A stretch of DNA of 64,000 nt from NCBI RefSeq assembly GCF_902167145.1, contig NC_050097.1:114485982-114549981 (forward strand). The letters are read 5' to 3'. Below the pieces are notes generated by a model, which saw nothing but the letters and a program-made list of their open reading frames with translations, had not been told where the DNA came from and did not search any database. Each line of letters begins with the position of its first letter. Position 1 is the stretch's first letter. This DNA comes from Zea mays. Its lineage: Eukaryota > Streptophyta > Magnoliopsida > Poales > Poaceae. This document shows positions 13,916-24,135 of the stretch, piece by piece. Position numbers and translations under genes: made by a program.

Positions 13916-15430
13916 TCAATAAATGTGCTTCGATTCTGGCACAGTGTTGTTGACTGTGCGAGCTTCGGACTGTTCTCTGAAGTCCCTCTGCTGTGGAGCG
14001 TATTGACTCCCTTCTGGCTGTTGACCTTGCTGCAATGGAGGTGGAGGCGGAAGCTGCTGCCAGGAAGCTTGAGGTTGACTTGCCGAAGCTACAGAAGCCG
14101 CAGGGTGGTTGTCTATGTATTGTGGGACATAAGGCGGATGAAACGAAGCAGTATGCATAACCTGCTTCGACTGAGCTTGTTGAGATGCAGCTTCGGCTAG
14201 TTCCTTTTGCTTCTGGATTGTAACATGGCACGTCCTAGTGGTGTGGCCCTTGCCCTCTCCACAGAATAGGCAAAACAGTCTCCTTGGCTGATCTCCGAAT
14301 CTTCCGCCGAAGCCCCTGGTGCCTCTGCCTCTTGGAGCTGGTGGCCGAAAGGAAGTTTGTTGTTGCCCCGAAGCCTGTGAGGAGCACTGCGGCCTGTTTT
14401 GCTGACTCCCCTTATCATCATTCTGAGTGCTGTGAATGGAACGGACATGCCTCGGGTAGTATCTTCCTCCGAAGCCCCTGGTCATCTCAGAAAATCTGAA
14501 GGCCTCCTCCCTTCTTTGGCGAAAGTCATTGTCGGCACGAATGTACTCATCCATCTTTTGGAGCAATTTCTCCAAGGTCTGAGGAGGCTTCCGAGCAAAG
14601 TATTGAGCTGCAGGTCCAGGACGAAGCCCCTTGATCATGGCTTCGATAACGATTTCATTGGGCACCGTTGGTGCCTGCGCCCTCAATCGTAAGAACCTTC
14701 GGACATACGCCTGAAGGTATTCTTCGTGATCCTGAATACACTGGAAGAGGGCTTGAGCTGTAACCGGCTTCGTTTGAAATCCTTGAAAGCTGGTCAGTAA
14801 CATATCCTTCAGCTTCTGCCATGAAGTGATTGTTCCTGGCCGAAGGGAGGAATACCAGGTCTGAGCAACATTCCTGACGGCCATGACGAAAGACTTCGCC
14901 ATGACTGCAGCGTTGCCCCCGTACGAAGACACTGTTGCTTCGTAGCTCATCAAGAATTGCTTCGGGTCGGAGTGGCCGTCAAACATGGGGAGCTGGGGTG
15001 GCTTATAGGATGGAGGCCAAGGAGTAGCCTGCAGCTCAGCAGACAGAGGAGAAGCATCATCAAAAACAAAATTTCCCTGATGGAAATTATCATACCAGTC
15101 GTCTTCGTTGACGAAGCCCTCCTGATGAAGGTCTTTCTGATGAGGCCTTCTGTTCTGCTCATCGTGAGTGAGATGGCGAACTTCCTCAGAAGCTTCGTCA
15201 ATTTGCCTTTGCAACTCAGCTAGGCGGGCCATCTTCTCCTTCTTCCTCTGCACTTGTTGATGTAGCATCTCCATCTCTCTGATTTCTTGATCTAGCTCTT
15301 CTTCCTCAAGCGTCGGGCTAACAGCTTTTCTCTTCTGGCTTCTGGCCTCCCGAAGAGAGACGGTCTCCTGGTTGTGGTCCAGCGGTTGTAGTGCTGCAGC
15401 CCCAGCCGCTGAAGCTTTCTTCGGCGCCAT
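13916..15430 (-). CDS. gag: Zeon-like gag protein, intact
   Basis: Minus-strand frame of 504 residues starting MAPKKASAAGAAA about 75 bp inside the 5' LTR. Parts in order: basic/coiled-coil N-terminus (about 40-100, EEEELDQEIREMEML), retrotransposon gag core about 150-330 (MFDGHSDPKQFLMSYEA, TWYSSLRPGTITSW, RRFLRLRAQAP, IKGLRPG), then a Pro/Gln/Arg-rich region with a zinc knuckle CLFCGEGKGHTTRTC (about 385-400; spacing CX2CX5HX4C, one residue longer than the usual CX4H). Gag forms the virus-like particle and binds the element RNA. The frame is uninterrupted, as expected for an element with identical LTRs. No protease follows the stop. Confidence 0.93.
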   Translation of the reverse strand: MAPKKASAAGAAALQPLDHNQETVSLREARSQKRKAVSPTLEEEELDQEIREMEMLHQQVQRKKEKMARLAELQRQIDEASEEVRHLTHDEQNRRPHQKDLHQEGFVNEDDWYDNFHQGNFVFDDASPLSAELQATPWPPSYKPPQLPMFDGHSDPKQFLMSYEATVSSYGGNAAVMAKSFVMAVRNVAQTWYSSLRPGTITSWQKLKDMLLTSFQGFQTKPVTAQALFQCIQDHEEYLQAYVRRFLRLRAQAPTVPNEIVIEAMIKGLRPGPAAQYFARKPPQTLEKLLQKMDEYIRADNDFRQRREEAFRFSEMTRGFGGRYYPRHVRSIHSTQNDDKGSQQNRPQCSSQASGQQQTSFRPPAPRGRGTRGFGGRFGDQPRRLFCLFCGEGKGHTTRTCHVTIQKQKELAEAASQQAQSKQVMHTASFHPPYVPQYIDNHPAASVASASQPQASWQQLPPPPPLQQGQQPEGSQYAPQQRDFREQSEARTVNNTVPESKHIY

Positions 15431-15483
15431 AGCGAAGGTCTATAGCTTCCGAAGGTGTTCACGAAGACTCGAAGTGGGAGTGA

Positions 15484-15505
15484 GTTCACCGGAGGTGGGC
15501 GCCAA
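15484..15505 (-). promoter_or_regulatory. Zeon-like primer binding site
   Basis: Minus strand reads TTGGCGCCCACCTCCGG directly after the 5' LTR. The TGG start pairs with a tRNA CCA end. Confidence 0.8.
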
Positions 15506-16169
15506 TGTTGGGGACTTGTTCTCAAATGCTATGAGTTAAGAACAAGGCAACACAGAAAATGTTAAACATTAAGATCCTTCGTCCTTCGAAGCATTATTTC
15601 CCTTAGGATATAACGATCCCCGGACGAAGGTCATGAAGGATTAACCTTCATCACTATAATATACATTAGTAAAAGACGAAGCATATGAAACATAAAAGAT
15701 AGCGTGAATAATCGTATAACATTATTCATTTAACTTTATTAACTCATCATAAAGGAATAGAAACAATATTGAATTATAAATGTACCTTCGGCTTGGAAGG
15801 AAATGAAAATACAAGTGTGACGCAAAAGCAAATGTCAAGTCCGCGTGAACAGTACGGGGGTACTGTTCACCTATTTATAGGCACGGGGTACAACCCATAC
15901 AAAATTACATACATGCCCTTTACATTTGGTGATAATTCTATAGCATTCTATCGAGGTCTAAATGGCCTTTTCATCTTTAAGTCGGTTCCCCTTTCTGCGA
16001 ACATGCCGAAGCTTTCCTGCTTCACAGCTTCGGCACTGTGTCAACCTTCGTATCTTTTGAGCTTCTCCCTTTCTGATTCAAGTCCGAAGATACCTGTTCA
16101 CACATTATACTCCAGAAACATTGTTAAATCATGTTTTTGAGGACCTTCGGAAGCCGAAGGCCCCCAACA
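15506..16169 (-). repeat. Zeon-like right LTR (5' LTR in element sense)
   Basis: 664 bp, apparently identical to 8713-9376. It carries the working promoter: minus-strand TATAAATA at 15872-15879, followed directly by the GTGAACAGTAC stem-loop at 15845-15870. Confidence 0.96.
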
Positions 16170-16684
16170 GTTCAGCTATCTCTTCCCTCATTTTCTCCAT
16201 TGCGCTCGGTGGCATACCACCGGACCCTAGGCTGTGGGGTTCATTTGGTCGGCCATTGTTATGTCGACCTTCTTGTCGTGACCGATTGATAATGTGGATC
16301 GGCATGTGATCGTATGGTGTGGTTTAAATATGTAGGGGGCAGAACGTACTGCTGCTGTGGTGTGTAATAATTTGGTGCATAGTGTGTGACAGTAGGTTCT
16401 GCGTATGCGTATCTGGTCTGTCCGGTGGTACATCCGAACTGGTCGGTTGTGCCCTGATGCGGTCCTGGACTGTTCGGTAGGGAAAGCCAGATGGTCTGCG
16501 TAAGGGGCGGACTATCCGGGCAAAAGCTCGGATGGTCCGACCGTGTCTAGGGGCGTCGATCTACCAAGCAGGGACGATAGTGGTGTATTTGCCCTGGATA
16601 TGAGTTCATCAGCATAACATATAATGCATGGTGTTGTGAATCCCCATTTGTCGCCGATGTATTAGACATATATATCATGTTACT
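16170..16684 (-). pseudogene. Outer gypsy gag, middle fragment between the two insertions
   Basis: 515 bp of the outer element left between zeon and Huck. Minus-strand translation gives short Pro/Tyr/Gln-rich pieces (YYTPQQQYVLPPTY around 16350, MADQMNPTA near 16230) with stops. It is the linker part of gag upstream of the core near 8640. Confidence 0.65.
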
Positions 16685-18402
16685 TGTCGGCGTTTCGAGA
16701 CCGGGGGGTCCCTGGGCCGACGAGTGAAATGTCGCTGCGTGCCCCAGCCCAGATGGGTCGGCGCGAGGCCGAGCGCGAAGGGGGGAGAAAGGTGGCCGGA
16801 GAGAGGTGGAAATCCCGCGGCCTTCGTGTTCGTCCCGCGCCCAGGTCGGGTGCGCTTGCAGTAGGGGATTACAAGCGTCCACGCGGGAGAGGGAGCGAGC
16901 AGCCTCACGCGAGCGCCTGTCTCGTCCTCGTCCCCGCGCGGCCAACCCCCTGTAAGAGGGCCCTGGTCCTTCCTTTATAGACGTAAGGAGAGGATCCAGG
17001 TGTACAATGGGAGGTGTAGCAGAGTGCTACGTGTCTAGCGGAGGAGAGCTAGTGCCCTAAGTACACGCCGTCGTGGCAGCCGGAGAGGTTTTGGCACCCA
17101 GTTGGTGTGATGTCGTGGCCGTCGGAGGAGCGCTGGAGCCTAGCGGAAGGACAGCTATCGGGGCTGTTGAGTCCTTGCTGACGTCCTATTGCTTCCGTAA
17201 GGGGGCCGAGAGCCACCGTCGTCAGGGAGCATGCGGGGCGCCATCATTGCCTATCTGGTGGAGCGAGCCAGATGGGATGCCGGTCTTGTTCCCCGTAGCC
17301 TGAGTCAGCTCGGGGTAGGGTAATGATGGCGCCTCTTGTTGACGTGGCTAGCCCGCGCCCTAGGTTGGGTGATGTGGAGGCTCCTCCGAGGTCGAGGTCG
17401 AGTCTGTCTTCCGTGGCCGTGGTCGAGTCCGAGCCCCTGGGTCGGGCGAGGCGGAGACCGTCGGCTGAAGCCAGGGCTGAGTCCGAGCCCTGGGGTCGGG
17501 CGAAGCGGAGTTCGTCGTCTTCTGGGGCTGAGCCCAAGTCCGAGCCCTGGGTCGGGCGGAGCGGAGTTCGCCGTCTTCCGGGGCTTAGCCTGAGTTCGAG
17601 CCCTGGGTCGGGCGGAGCGGAGTTCGCCGTCTTCCGGGGCTTAGCCCGAGTCCGAGCCCTGGGTCGGGCGGAGCGGAGTTCGCCGTCTTCCGGGGCTTAG
17701 CCCGAGTCCGAGCCCTGGGTCGGGCGGAGCGGAGTTCGCCGTCTTCCGGGGCTTAGCCCGAGTCCGAGCCCTGGGTCGGGCGGAGCGGAGTTCGCCGTCT
17801 TCCGGGGCTTAGCCCGAGTCCGAGCCCTAGGTCGGGCGGAGCGGAGTTCGCCGTCTTCCGGGGCTTAGCCCGAGTCCGAGCCCTGGGTCGGGCGGAGCGG
17901 AGCTTCCTATGGCGCCTGCGGCCGGGCCTGACTGCCTGTCAGCCTCACTCTGTCAAGTGGCACCGCAGTCGGAACGGCGCAGGCGGCGCTGTCTTTCTGT
18001 CAGGCCGGTCAGTGGAGCGGCGAAGTGACGGCGGTCACTTCGGCTCTGTCGACTGAAGGGCGCGCGTCAGGATAAAGGTGTCAGGCCACCTTTGCATTAA
18101 ATGCTCCTGCGATTTGGTCGGTCGGCGTGGCGATTTGGTCAGGGTTGCTTCTTAGCGAAGACATGGCCTCGGGCGAGCCGGAAATATGTTCGCCGCTGGA
18201 GGGGGCCTCGGGCGAGGCGGAGATCCTCCGGGGCCGGCTGCCCTTGTCCGAGGCTAGGCTCGGGCGAGGCGTGATCGAGTCCCTCGAATGGACCGATCCC
18301 TGACTTAATCGCTCCCATCAGGCCTTTGCAGCTTTATGCTGATGGGGGTTACCAGCTGAGAATTAGGAGCCTTGAGGGCACCCCTAATTATGGTCCCCGA
18401 CA
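16685..18402 (-). repeat. Huck-like left LTR (3' LTR in element sense)
   Basis: 1718 bp. It contains about seven copies of a 56-bp tandem unit (17535-17895), about two more than its partner, which explains most of the length difference. Confidence 0.93.
17535..17895. repeat. 56-bp tandem repeat in the Huck-like LTR
   Basis: The unit begins GAGTCCGAGCCCTGGGTCGG and includes TTCGCCGTCTTCCGGGG. TTAGCCCGAG recurs at 17641, 17697, 17753 and so on. The matching array in the other LTR is at about 29220-29472 with about five units. Confidence 0.92.
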
Positions 18403-18580
18403 GTAGCCCCCGAGCCTCGAAGGGAGTGTTAGCACTCGCTTGGAGGCTTTCGTCGCACTTTTTTGCAAGGGGACTAGCCTTTCTCGGTTGCGTTTTGTTC
18501 CGGTGGGTGCGCGCGAGCGCACCCGCCGGGTGTAGCCCCCGAGGCCTCGGAGGAGTGGTTTGACTCCTCCGAGGTCTTAA
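18403..18580 (-). promoter_or_regulatory. Huck-like polypurine tract and a second stem-loop/tract module
   Basis: Minus strand: tract CTCGGGGGCTAC abuts the LTR, preceded by a stem-loop (AGCCTC/GAGGCT outer, GAGTG/CACTC inner, 18413-18448). A second copy of the tract, CCTCGGGGGCTACA, is at 18531-18544, preceded by a perfect 12-bp stem CCTCGGAGGAGT with a 6-nt loop (18545-18574). Confidence 0.7.
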
Positions 18581-19130
18581 TGCCTCGCGTAATGCTTCGG
18601 CTGGTCTGGTCGTTCCCTCATGCGAGCTAGCCGTAGCCCGGGTGTACGGTCGGGTCCCAAGTTCTCGGGCTGGTATGTTGATGCTGTCAACGGTTTGGCC
18701 GGAGCCGGGTTTGCGAGAGCAGCCCCCGAGCCTCTGCACAGGGCGAGAGGGCGATCAGGGGCAGACTCGACTTTTTTACATACGCCCCTGCGTCGCCTTT
18801 CCGCAAGGAGGAGGGGGGAAAGCGCCATGTTGCCCTCGATGGGCGCCGAACATGGTGTCTCCGGTGAGCTGCAGGCGGGTAATCCGAGCGGACATCCGTG
18901 CCCCATTCGCTAGGGGTCGGCTAGAGGCCCAGAGGCACGCCCAAAAATACCTGCGGGTGATCTGCCGGACCCGGTCCCCTGTCGACGGGGTCCGAGGGCT
19001 CGATGCCTCCCTCTGATGGGATTCCGTTACAAGATCGTTCCCGCTGGTCTCGGAAATGTCCTAGGGTACCTCGGGAGCGCAGCCCGAGCCTTGGTTATGT
19101 ATCGAACGTACCCATGGTCATCCCTCGCTC

Positions 19131-19350
19131 TGTGTCTGAGGCGGCTGTGAACCCTTCGGGGGCCAGCCTTCGAACCCCTGATCAGTAGTGGGTGCGGAGC
19201 CCGAGTAGCCTGAGGCGGCCGTTGAACCCTTTCGAGGGGCCGGCCTTCGAACCTCTGACCAGTAGTGGGTGTGGAGCCCACGTGCTCTGAGGCGGCTGTT
19301 GAACCCTTCCGAGGGGCCAGCCTTCGAACCTCTGATCAGTAGGGAGGCTC
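19131..19350. repeat. About 72-78-bp tandem repeat, three copies
   Basis: Units each start GCGGC(T/C)GTTGAACCC and contain GCCTTCGAACC(T/C)CTGA and CAGTAG. They lie upstream of the antisense gene promoter in the Huck-like element. Confidence 0.8.
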
Positions 19351-19691
19351 GGAGCCTGGTTCCTTCACGGGGAAGGATCCTTTTCGGGGTATCCCCCATT
19401 CCCGGTCCCTATTGTAAGAGAGAGAAAGAGGAAAAAAGAAAAAAGATACGAAATCGAACGACGTGGCGTACCTTTTTTGACGCGGTCATTATGGTGAAGG
19501 CGAAGCGTCGCTCGCTTCTCCTGCCAGAGGCGCCGCCTTTCCCGCCGCAGAGTTAATGCGACGGGGCGTGCGGTTCGCGGGGCGGCCGTTGCGCGTGCGC
19601 GAGCCGTTCGAGGAACAGCCGTTTTGCCTTGGGTTTTTCGAATCCCGCGGCGGGTCCGGACGAAACGTTGAACGGGTCTCGTCATGGCCTT

Positions 19692-19698
19692 TATATAC
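19692..19698 (+). promoter_or_regulatory. TATA box of the Huck-like antisense gene
   Basis: TATATAC on the plus strand in the context CCTTTATATACTCGG, about 135 bp upstream of the ATG at 19833. The distance is close to that in the zeon-like element. Confidence 0.6.
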
Positions 19699-19832
19699 TC
19701 GGAGGAGGGTCCGGCGACGGTTCTTTGCTCCGCTTCTCGCCTCCCCTTAGGTTTTCGCAACCCGAGAGGTTTAGCCAGAGAAAAGGAAACCGCTTCCCCA
19801 GTTCTTTCCGCCGCCACCCCTTTTGCTCGGTG

Positions 19833-22800
19833 ATGGCCGACCGGGTGACCATCATCCCACCGTGCTATCCATGGCCTTTCTCCACGGTCACGGCGGGTGA
19901 TCTGGAGGATCTTGTTGCCGAGGGTTTACTTCGCCCTCTCTCTGATGAGAAGCGGCCGGAGTGGATTCCCCCTGCGAGCGGAGCCGCTCCGTCCCCGCCG
20001 CCGGGGTACGTTGTGAGCTTTGTCTCCTTTCATGAGCGGGGATTCGGTGTGCCGGCGAGCCGCTTTATGCGGGCGATCCTACACCACTACGGGGTGGAGT
20101 TGCACAACCTCAGCCCCAATTCCATCTCGCAGGCCGCCATCTTCGTAGCGGTGTGCGAGGGGTACTTGGGGATCGCCCCCCACTGGGACTTGTGGACTCA
20201 TCTCTTTTTCGCGGAGCTTTTTGTTTCGCCGACGGGGGAGAGAAAGGTCCGTGCGGCGGTGCGGGCCAGCGGCTACATCCTCCAGCTGAGGCAGTCACGG
20301 GCGTCGCTGTATATTCCCGCCATCCTTGCGTCCTCGAATAAAGGGTGGCAGCGCCGGTGGTTCTACCTCCGGAATGACGGCGAGTTCCTCCCACCGTTTT
20401 CCCAGCGAGTGGTCACCGTCACCGCCGATGCTTGGCGCCACGGGACCCCGCACGAAAGACAGAAGAACCTCGAACCCCTTCTCAAGGCCTTGGAGGCGTT
20501 GCGGAAAGGGGGACTCACCGCAGCGGGAGTGATTGCCGCCATCCACTGCCGGAGGGTGCTTCCCTTGGCGGAGCGACGGTTGCCGCTTTGGGAGATGACA
20601 CCGGAGGCTGACTTGGAGGGCTCGCGGATGTCCTCGGATCCTCTTCCCTTTGACGTTCTCCACGGGCGGGTGGCCATCGCGTTGGGAAAACCGGACACCA
20701 GCGCCTTCTCCCAGCCCTTGATGCGCCCTGACTAAGGGTGCGTGACACTGGTGAGTGTCCGCTCCTTCCTTCTTCTTGCGTCGGGTTGCCCCTGGTTCTT
20801 ACGGTCAGGATTTCCATCCGTCTCCAGGAGGTAGGGTGGCACAAGCCTTCCCTGCCACGGGTCCCGCAGGACGCGGTGGATCGAGCAGCGCGGCGGGTTG
20901 CCGCGGAGGAGAAGAAGAAAAAGAAGGACGCGGAGAAGGCCCGGGCCCGCGAGCGGATGCGGGCTCAAGACGCCTTGGAAAAGCTCCGTCGCCGGCAGGA
21001 GAGGGAGGGGCTCCCGAGGGAGCCGTCGCCGGAAACGCCTGATGACGACGACGATGATGAATATGATGACGAGGAAGACGACATGGCTGCCCGCCTCGGT
21101 TTCAGCCCTGGCTTGAGGTTAGGCCAGGAGCCGTCAAGCCAGCCCCCGAGTGGGCTGGTGCCGTCAGTCCCCGGAGTCGGGACGCCGAGGTCCCAGCCCG
21201 AAGAGCGGGGGCAGACCGAGAGGGTACTTGACCCCTCGGCTGGGGGAGTTGAGGTGACCCCGGGGAGCCAGGTCGAGGCGTCTGTTCCCCGAGAGCCGTC
21301 GCCCACGCCGACAGCGCAGGAGAGCGACCCTCAGGTCGCCGTGGCAGTGCCCGGGCAGTCCGTCTCCCGGGCGTCCAAAGCGCCCAAAGCAAGGGTGGTG
21401 CCGAAGCCGCCAGCAAAGCGGACCTCGGCGGCGCCTTCGGGGGTTGAGATCCGAGAGACCTCCCCTTAGGCACGGTTGATCATGGCCCGGAGCGGGTAAG
21501 TATCTTGGAACGTCTTCGTCCTGGCTTTTCATTCATATGTCCCGACCATGATTTTTCTTTTCTCCTCAGTAAGCGAAGCCATGGCCTGACTGATCTGGCT
21601 CCCCGAAAGGCCCTTAAGACGGTGTCGGCTTCCTCAGCCGGCGCCGCTCCGGGCCTTGCCGTTCAGCTGACCTTCTCGCAAGGCGCTCCACAGCAGGGGG
21701 CTCAGGCGGCACCAGTCGCCGTGGAGCGAGTTCCCGAGGCCGGCTCTTCTGTCGAGGCGGCCATCGTGCTAGAGGAGGCAGCTGACGCGGACGTGGCCCC
21801 GGCCCCACCGGACGTGCCGGCGGTGCTGGCACCTGTTGCTACTGAAGCCGCTGCCGTCTCATTCGGGGAGCGACCTGTCGCTGCCGACGCTGAGACAGCC
21901 GAGGCATCGGCGCTTGGTGCCTCGGAGGAGGGGGCGTGGAGACGCGATCCGTTCCGCCGAGCGGTAGCCTTGTCGCTGTGCGGCGGAGCTCCGAGGGTCC
22001 GCGCCAGTTGCTCCGGTTCCGGACCCGTGAGGCCTCAGATCCCTTCTTCGTTCTCGACGATGAGCGGGAGGAGCAGTCCTGGGACGAGCTCCCCGAGTGT
22101 GCCGAAGCAACGGTGGGGTCGCTCCGGTCGTCGCTGGAGGTTTTCTGCAGGGACGTCCCCAAAATCCTCCAGGTAACGGTTTCAGGCATACCCCTTTTTT
22201 GTGACCAAGGTGTCTTTTGTGACGCCCCGCTTCCTTCCCTCAGGATCTGACGGATCTGAGCACCGCCAAGTCGTCGTTCATCCGCCACGAGGTCGACGTC
22301 TGGGGCTCGCTGCGATCCCTGAGGGCCTCGCTCGCCGGGGCTACTGCGCGCCTCTCTCAGCAGGGCGCCGAGGCGGCGGACCTTCGGTTGCTCTGCACCG
22401 ATCTGAGAGCCGAGGCGGCAGCGGCACGCGCGGAGGCGGCAGCAGCGCGCGCAGAAGTGCAACGACAGCGGTTGGAGTTCGACCAGATCGTCAATGAGCG
22501 GGACCAATCTCGGGGCCGGGCTGGAGCCCTTGCAGCCGACCTAGCCGTAGCCCAGGTCGCAGCCTCGGAGCAGCGTGCCCGAGCTGGAGGTACGCCTTTA
22601 CCAATTTCGGTTTTCGTTTCAGCTTGTTTCCTCTGCTTGTGTTTGAGATCTTTTGTTCTGGCTGTTCGCAGAGCTCGAGTCCGCCCTTGATGAGTCCGCC
22701 AAGGCGCTTGCCGAGGCGCTTACCGGGGCGACCGAGCAGAGGGAGGCCGACCATGCGGCCATGTCCGAGGCCGTTTCGGGCTTCTTCCGGGTCCTTGGCT

Positions 22801-23162
22801 TTGGCGACATCCCCTCAGGAAGCTCCCCTCAAAGTCGCCTGCAGGCTTTGGGCGATCATGTGCGCGGCAGACTCCGCGAGGCGCTACACCACGGGGTCAG
22901 GCGGTCCTTCGCCGTGCTCGCTTCCCACTATGTCGTGGACCTGGAGCGGGTCAGCGAGGGGTATTGCCTGCCTGACGAAGATGAAGCCGCCCTGGCAGAA
23001 GTCCAGAGGCTCGATGCGGCCGCCGCGGGTCCGAGCGCAGTGCTGGCGACCACCTTCGAGGCAGAGATCCTCCCGCCTGCGCCGTCGTCCGAAGCCAGGA
23101 TGGACTTTGCCGAGGGCGGGGACGAAGCCGAAGGCGCGGCTCCTTCCCCGGGCGACGCCTAA
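19833..23162 (+). pseudogene. Antisense accessory gene of the Huck-like element (PF04195-like), five exons, with stops
   Basis: Plus strand, opposite to gag-pol. Start MADRVTIIPPCYPWPF. Exons by splice signals: 19833-20750 (donor CTG/GTGAGT), about 20827-21496 (acceptor CTCCAG, donor before TAAGT), about 21569-22172 (donor CCAG/GTAACG), 22244-22591 (acceptor CCCTCAG) and 22671-23162 (acceptor TTCGCAG), ending GAAPSPGDA. The first exon carries the gypsy-type transposase-like domain (FGVPASRFMRAILHHYGVEL, GYLGIAPHWDLW, WFYLRND). Exons 2-5 carry a Lys/Glu-rich nuclear-type stretch (EEKKKKKDAEKARARERMR), an Asp-rich run, Pro/Ser/Ala-rich linkers and long Ala/Glu coiled coils. Defects: TAA where exon 1 should read on (20732), TAG near 21467, and a one-base frame change near 21935. 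Both stops fit CAA/CAG with a C-to-T change. Role unknown. Confidence 0.82.
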
Positions 23163-23508
23163 CTCTGTCGGAGCAGTTTCTGTTGGATGCACGCGTGTCT
23201 TTCTGCGGTCGCTGAGGCCTGAACACTTTATTACCGTTGCATAAAGTCGTGCTCCTTTCCCTTTCATTTCGCGTGTCCGACCCCGCCTGTCAGTAGCAGG
23301 GTGGCTTCCCCAAGTAGGGGTCACTTTTCGTGGTGGGTGACGAGTGAGGTGTCCGTAACCCAGAGGCGTAGGAGTCCCTCTGCTCAGTCAGCCTTGCCAC
23401 TTACATGCACCCGCGTTCGCTCCTTGGGGTCCTGCTTCCGACATAGCCGGGGGAACGCAAAAGCCTTTTCGATTGAAAATTTTGACGCAGAGGGGTTCCC
23501 CCCTTTTT

Positions 23509-23561
23509 AGCCCCCGAGGGAGGGTCGGGCTCTGCCGAGGCAAGGCTGACCCTTCCTTGAT
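23509..23561 (-). promoter_or_regulatory. Internal stem-loop/purine-tract module in the Huck-like element
   Basis: Minus strand tract CCTCGGGGGCTAAAAA (near 23506-23520) preceded by AGGAAGGGTC (23557-23548) pairing with GACCCTCCCT (23526-23517), nine of ten pairs. Same layout as the modules at 18403 and 18531, but 5 kb inside the element. Confidence 0.55.
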
Positions 23562-23589
23562 GACTAAAAACTTGCGTGGGGGCAAGGTA

Positions 23590-24135
23590 AGCGAACAACT
23601 TGAAAACATCTTAAGGGTAGAGGCGACGTAGCTGTTAGACGTTCGAAGTGTTGGTGCAGACCTTGCCTTGACTGTCGGCCAGTTCGTTTGTTCCGGGCTT
23701 CAAAACTTTGGCGATGACAAGCGGCCCTTCCCAGGGGTGCGTGTAGCCCCTAGGTGTCTCCAACAAGGGCTCGGGGTGCGGTGGTGGAGCTCCTTCCCAT
23801 CTCCCAGCAAGACGAACGACTTGGCGCGCCGCGCCAACCGCCGAGCTTTGGCTCGGTCGAGGTGTAGCTCTCCTCGGTGGAGATATTGCAGGTACGGGGT
23901 CTGCCAGCTTCGATTAGGCACGACCCCGCTTCGCTCCTCCTCGACTCGCAGTGCCTCGCCCTCGGGTGCCGAGGGTGCCTTGGGCCAAGCTGAGGGTGCC
24001 TCGGGCCGTGCCAAGGATGCCTCGGACTGAGCCGAGGGTACCTCGGGCTGGGCCGAGGGTGCCTCGGGCTCGGGTGCATCGTCGATTTTGACGGAGGGTT
24101 GATGCAGGTCTCGGGAGCAGGCTTCCGGGGGAAAC
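23590..24135 (-). pseudogene. Huck-like pol tail (end of integrase region) after a large deletion
   Basis: Minus strand pieces such as ARRLARRAKSFVLLGDGKEL (about 23835), which belongs at the RNase H/integrase junction, then TRTPGKGRLSS (out of frame) and RTSNSYVAS-type tail sequence near 23640. Upstream, 23955-24080 is an imperfect repeat coding EAPSA(R/Q/W)PEAPSA. The integrase HHCC and DDE core is absent, so an internal deletion joined these pieces. Confidence 0.7.

Larger units (their letters stand above)
8713..16169 (-). mobile_element. Zeon-like (cinful-zeon) gypsy retrotransposon, non-autonomous
   Basis: 7457 bp with two 664-bp LTRs (8713-9376 and 15506-16169) in which I found no difference. 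TSD GTTCA is at 8708-8712 and 16170-16174. Orientation is minus: PBS TTGGCGCCCACC next to the right LTR, purine tract GCGAGGGGCTAC next to the left LTR. It encodes an intact gag on the minus strand and a spliced antisense gene on the plus strand, and has no pol. Length, LTR size and gag-only content agree with what is known of zeon-1. It sits inside the gag of the outer gypsy element. Identical LTRs mean a very recent insertion. Confidence 0.95.
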
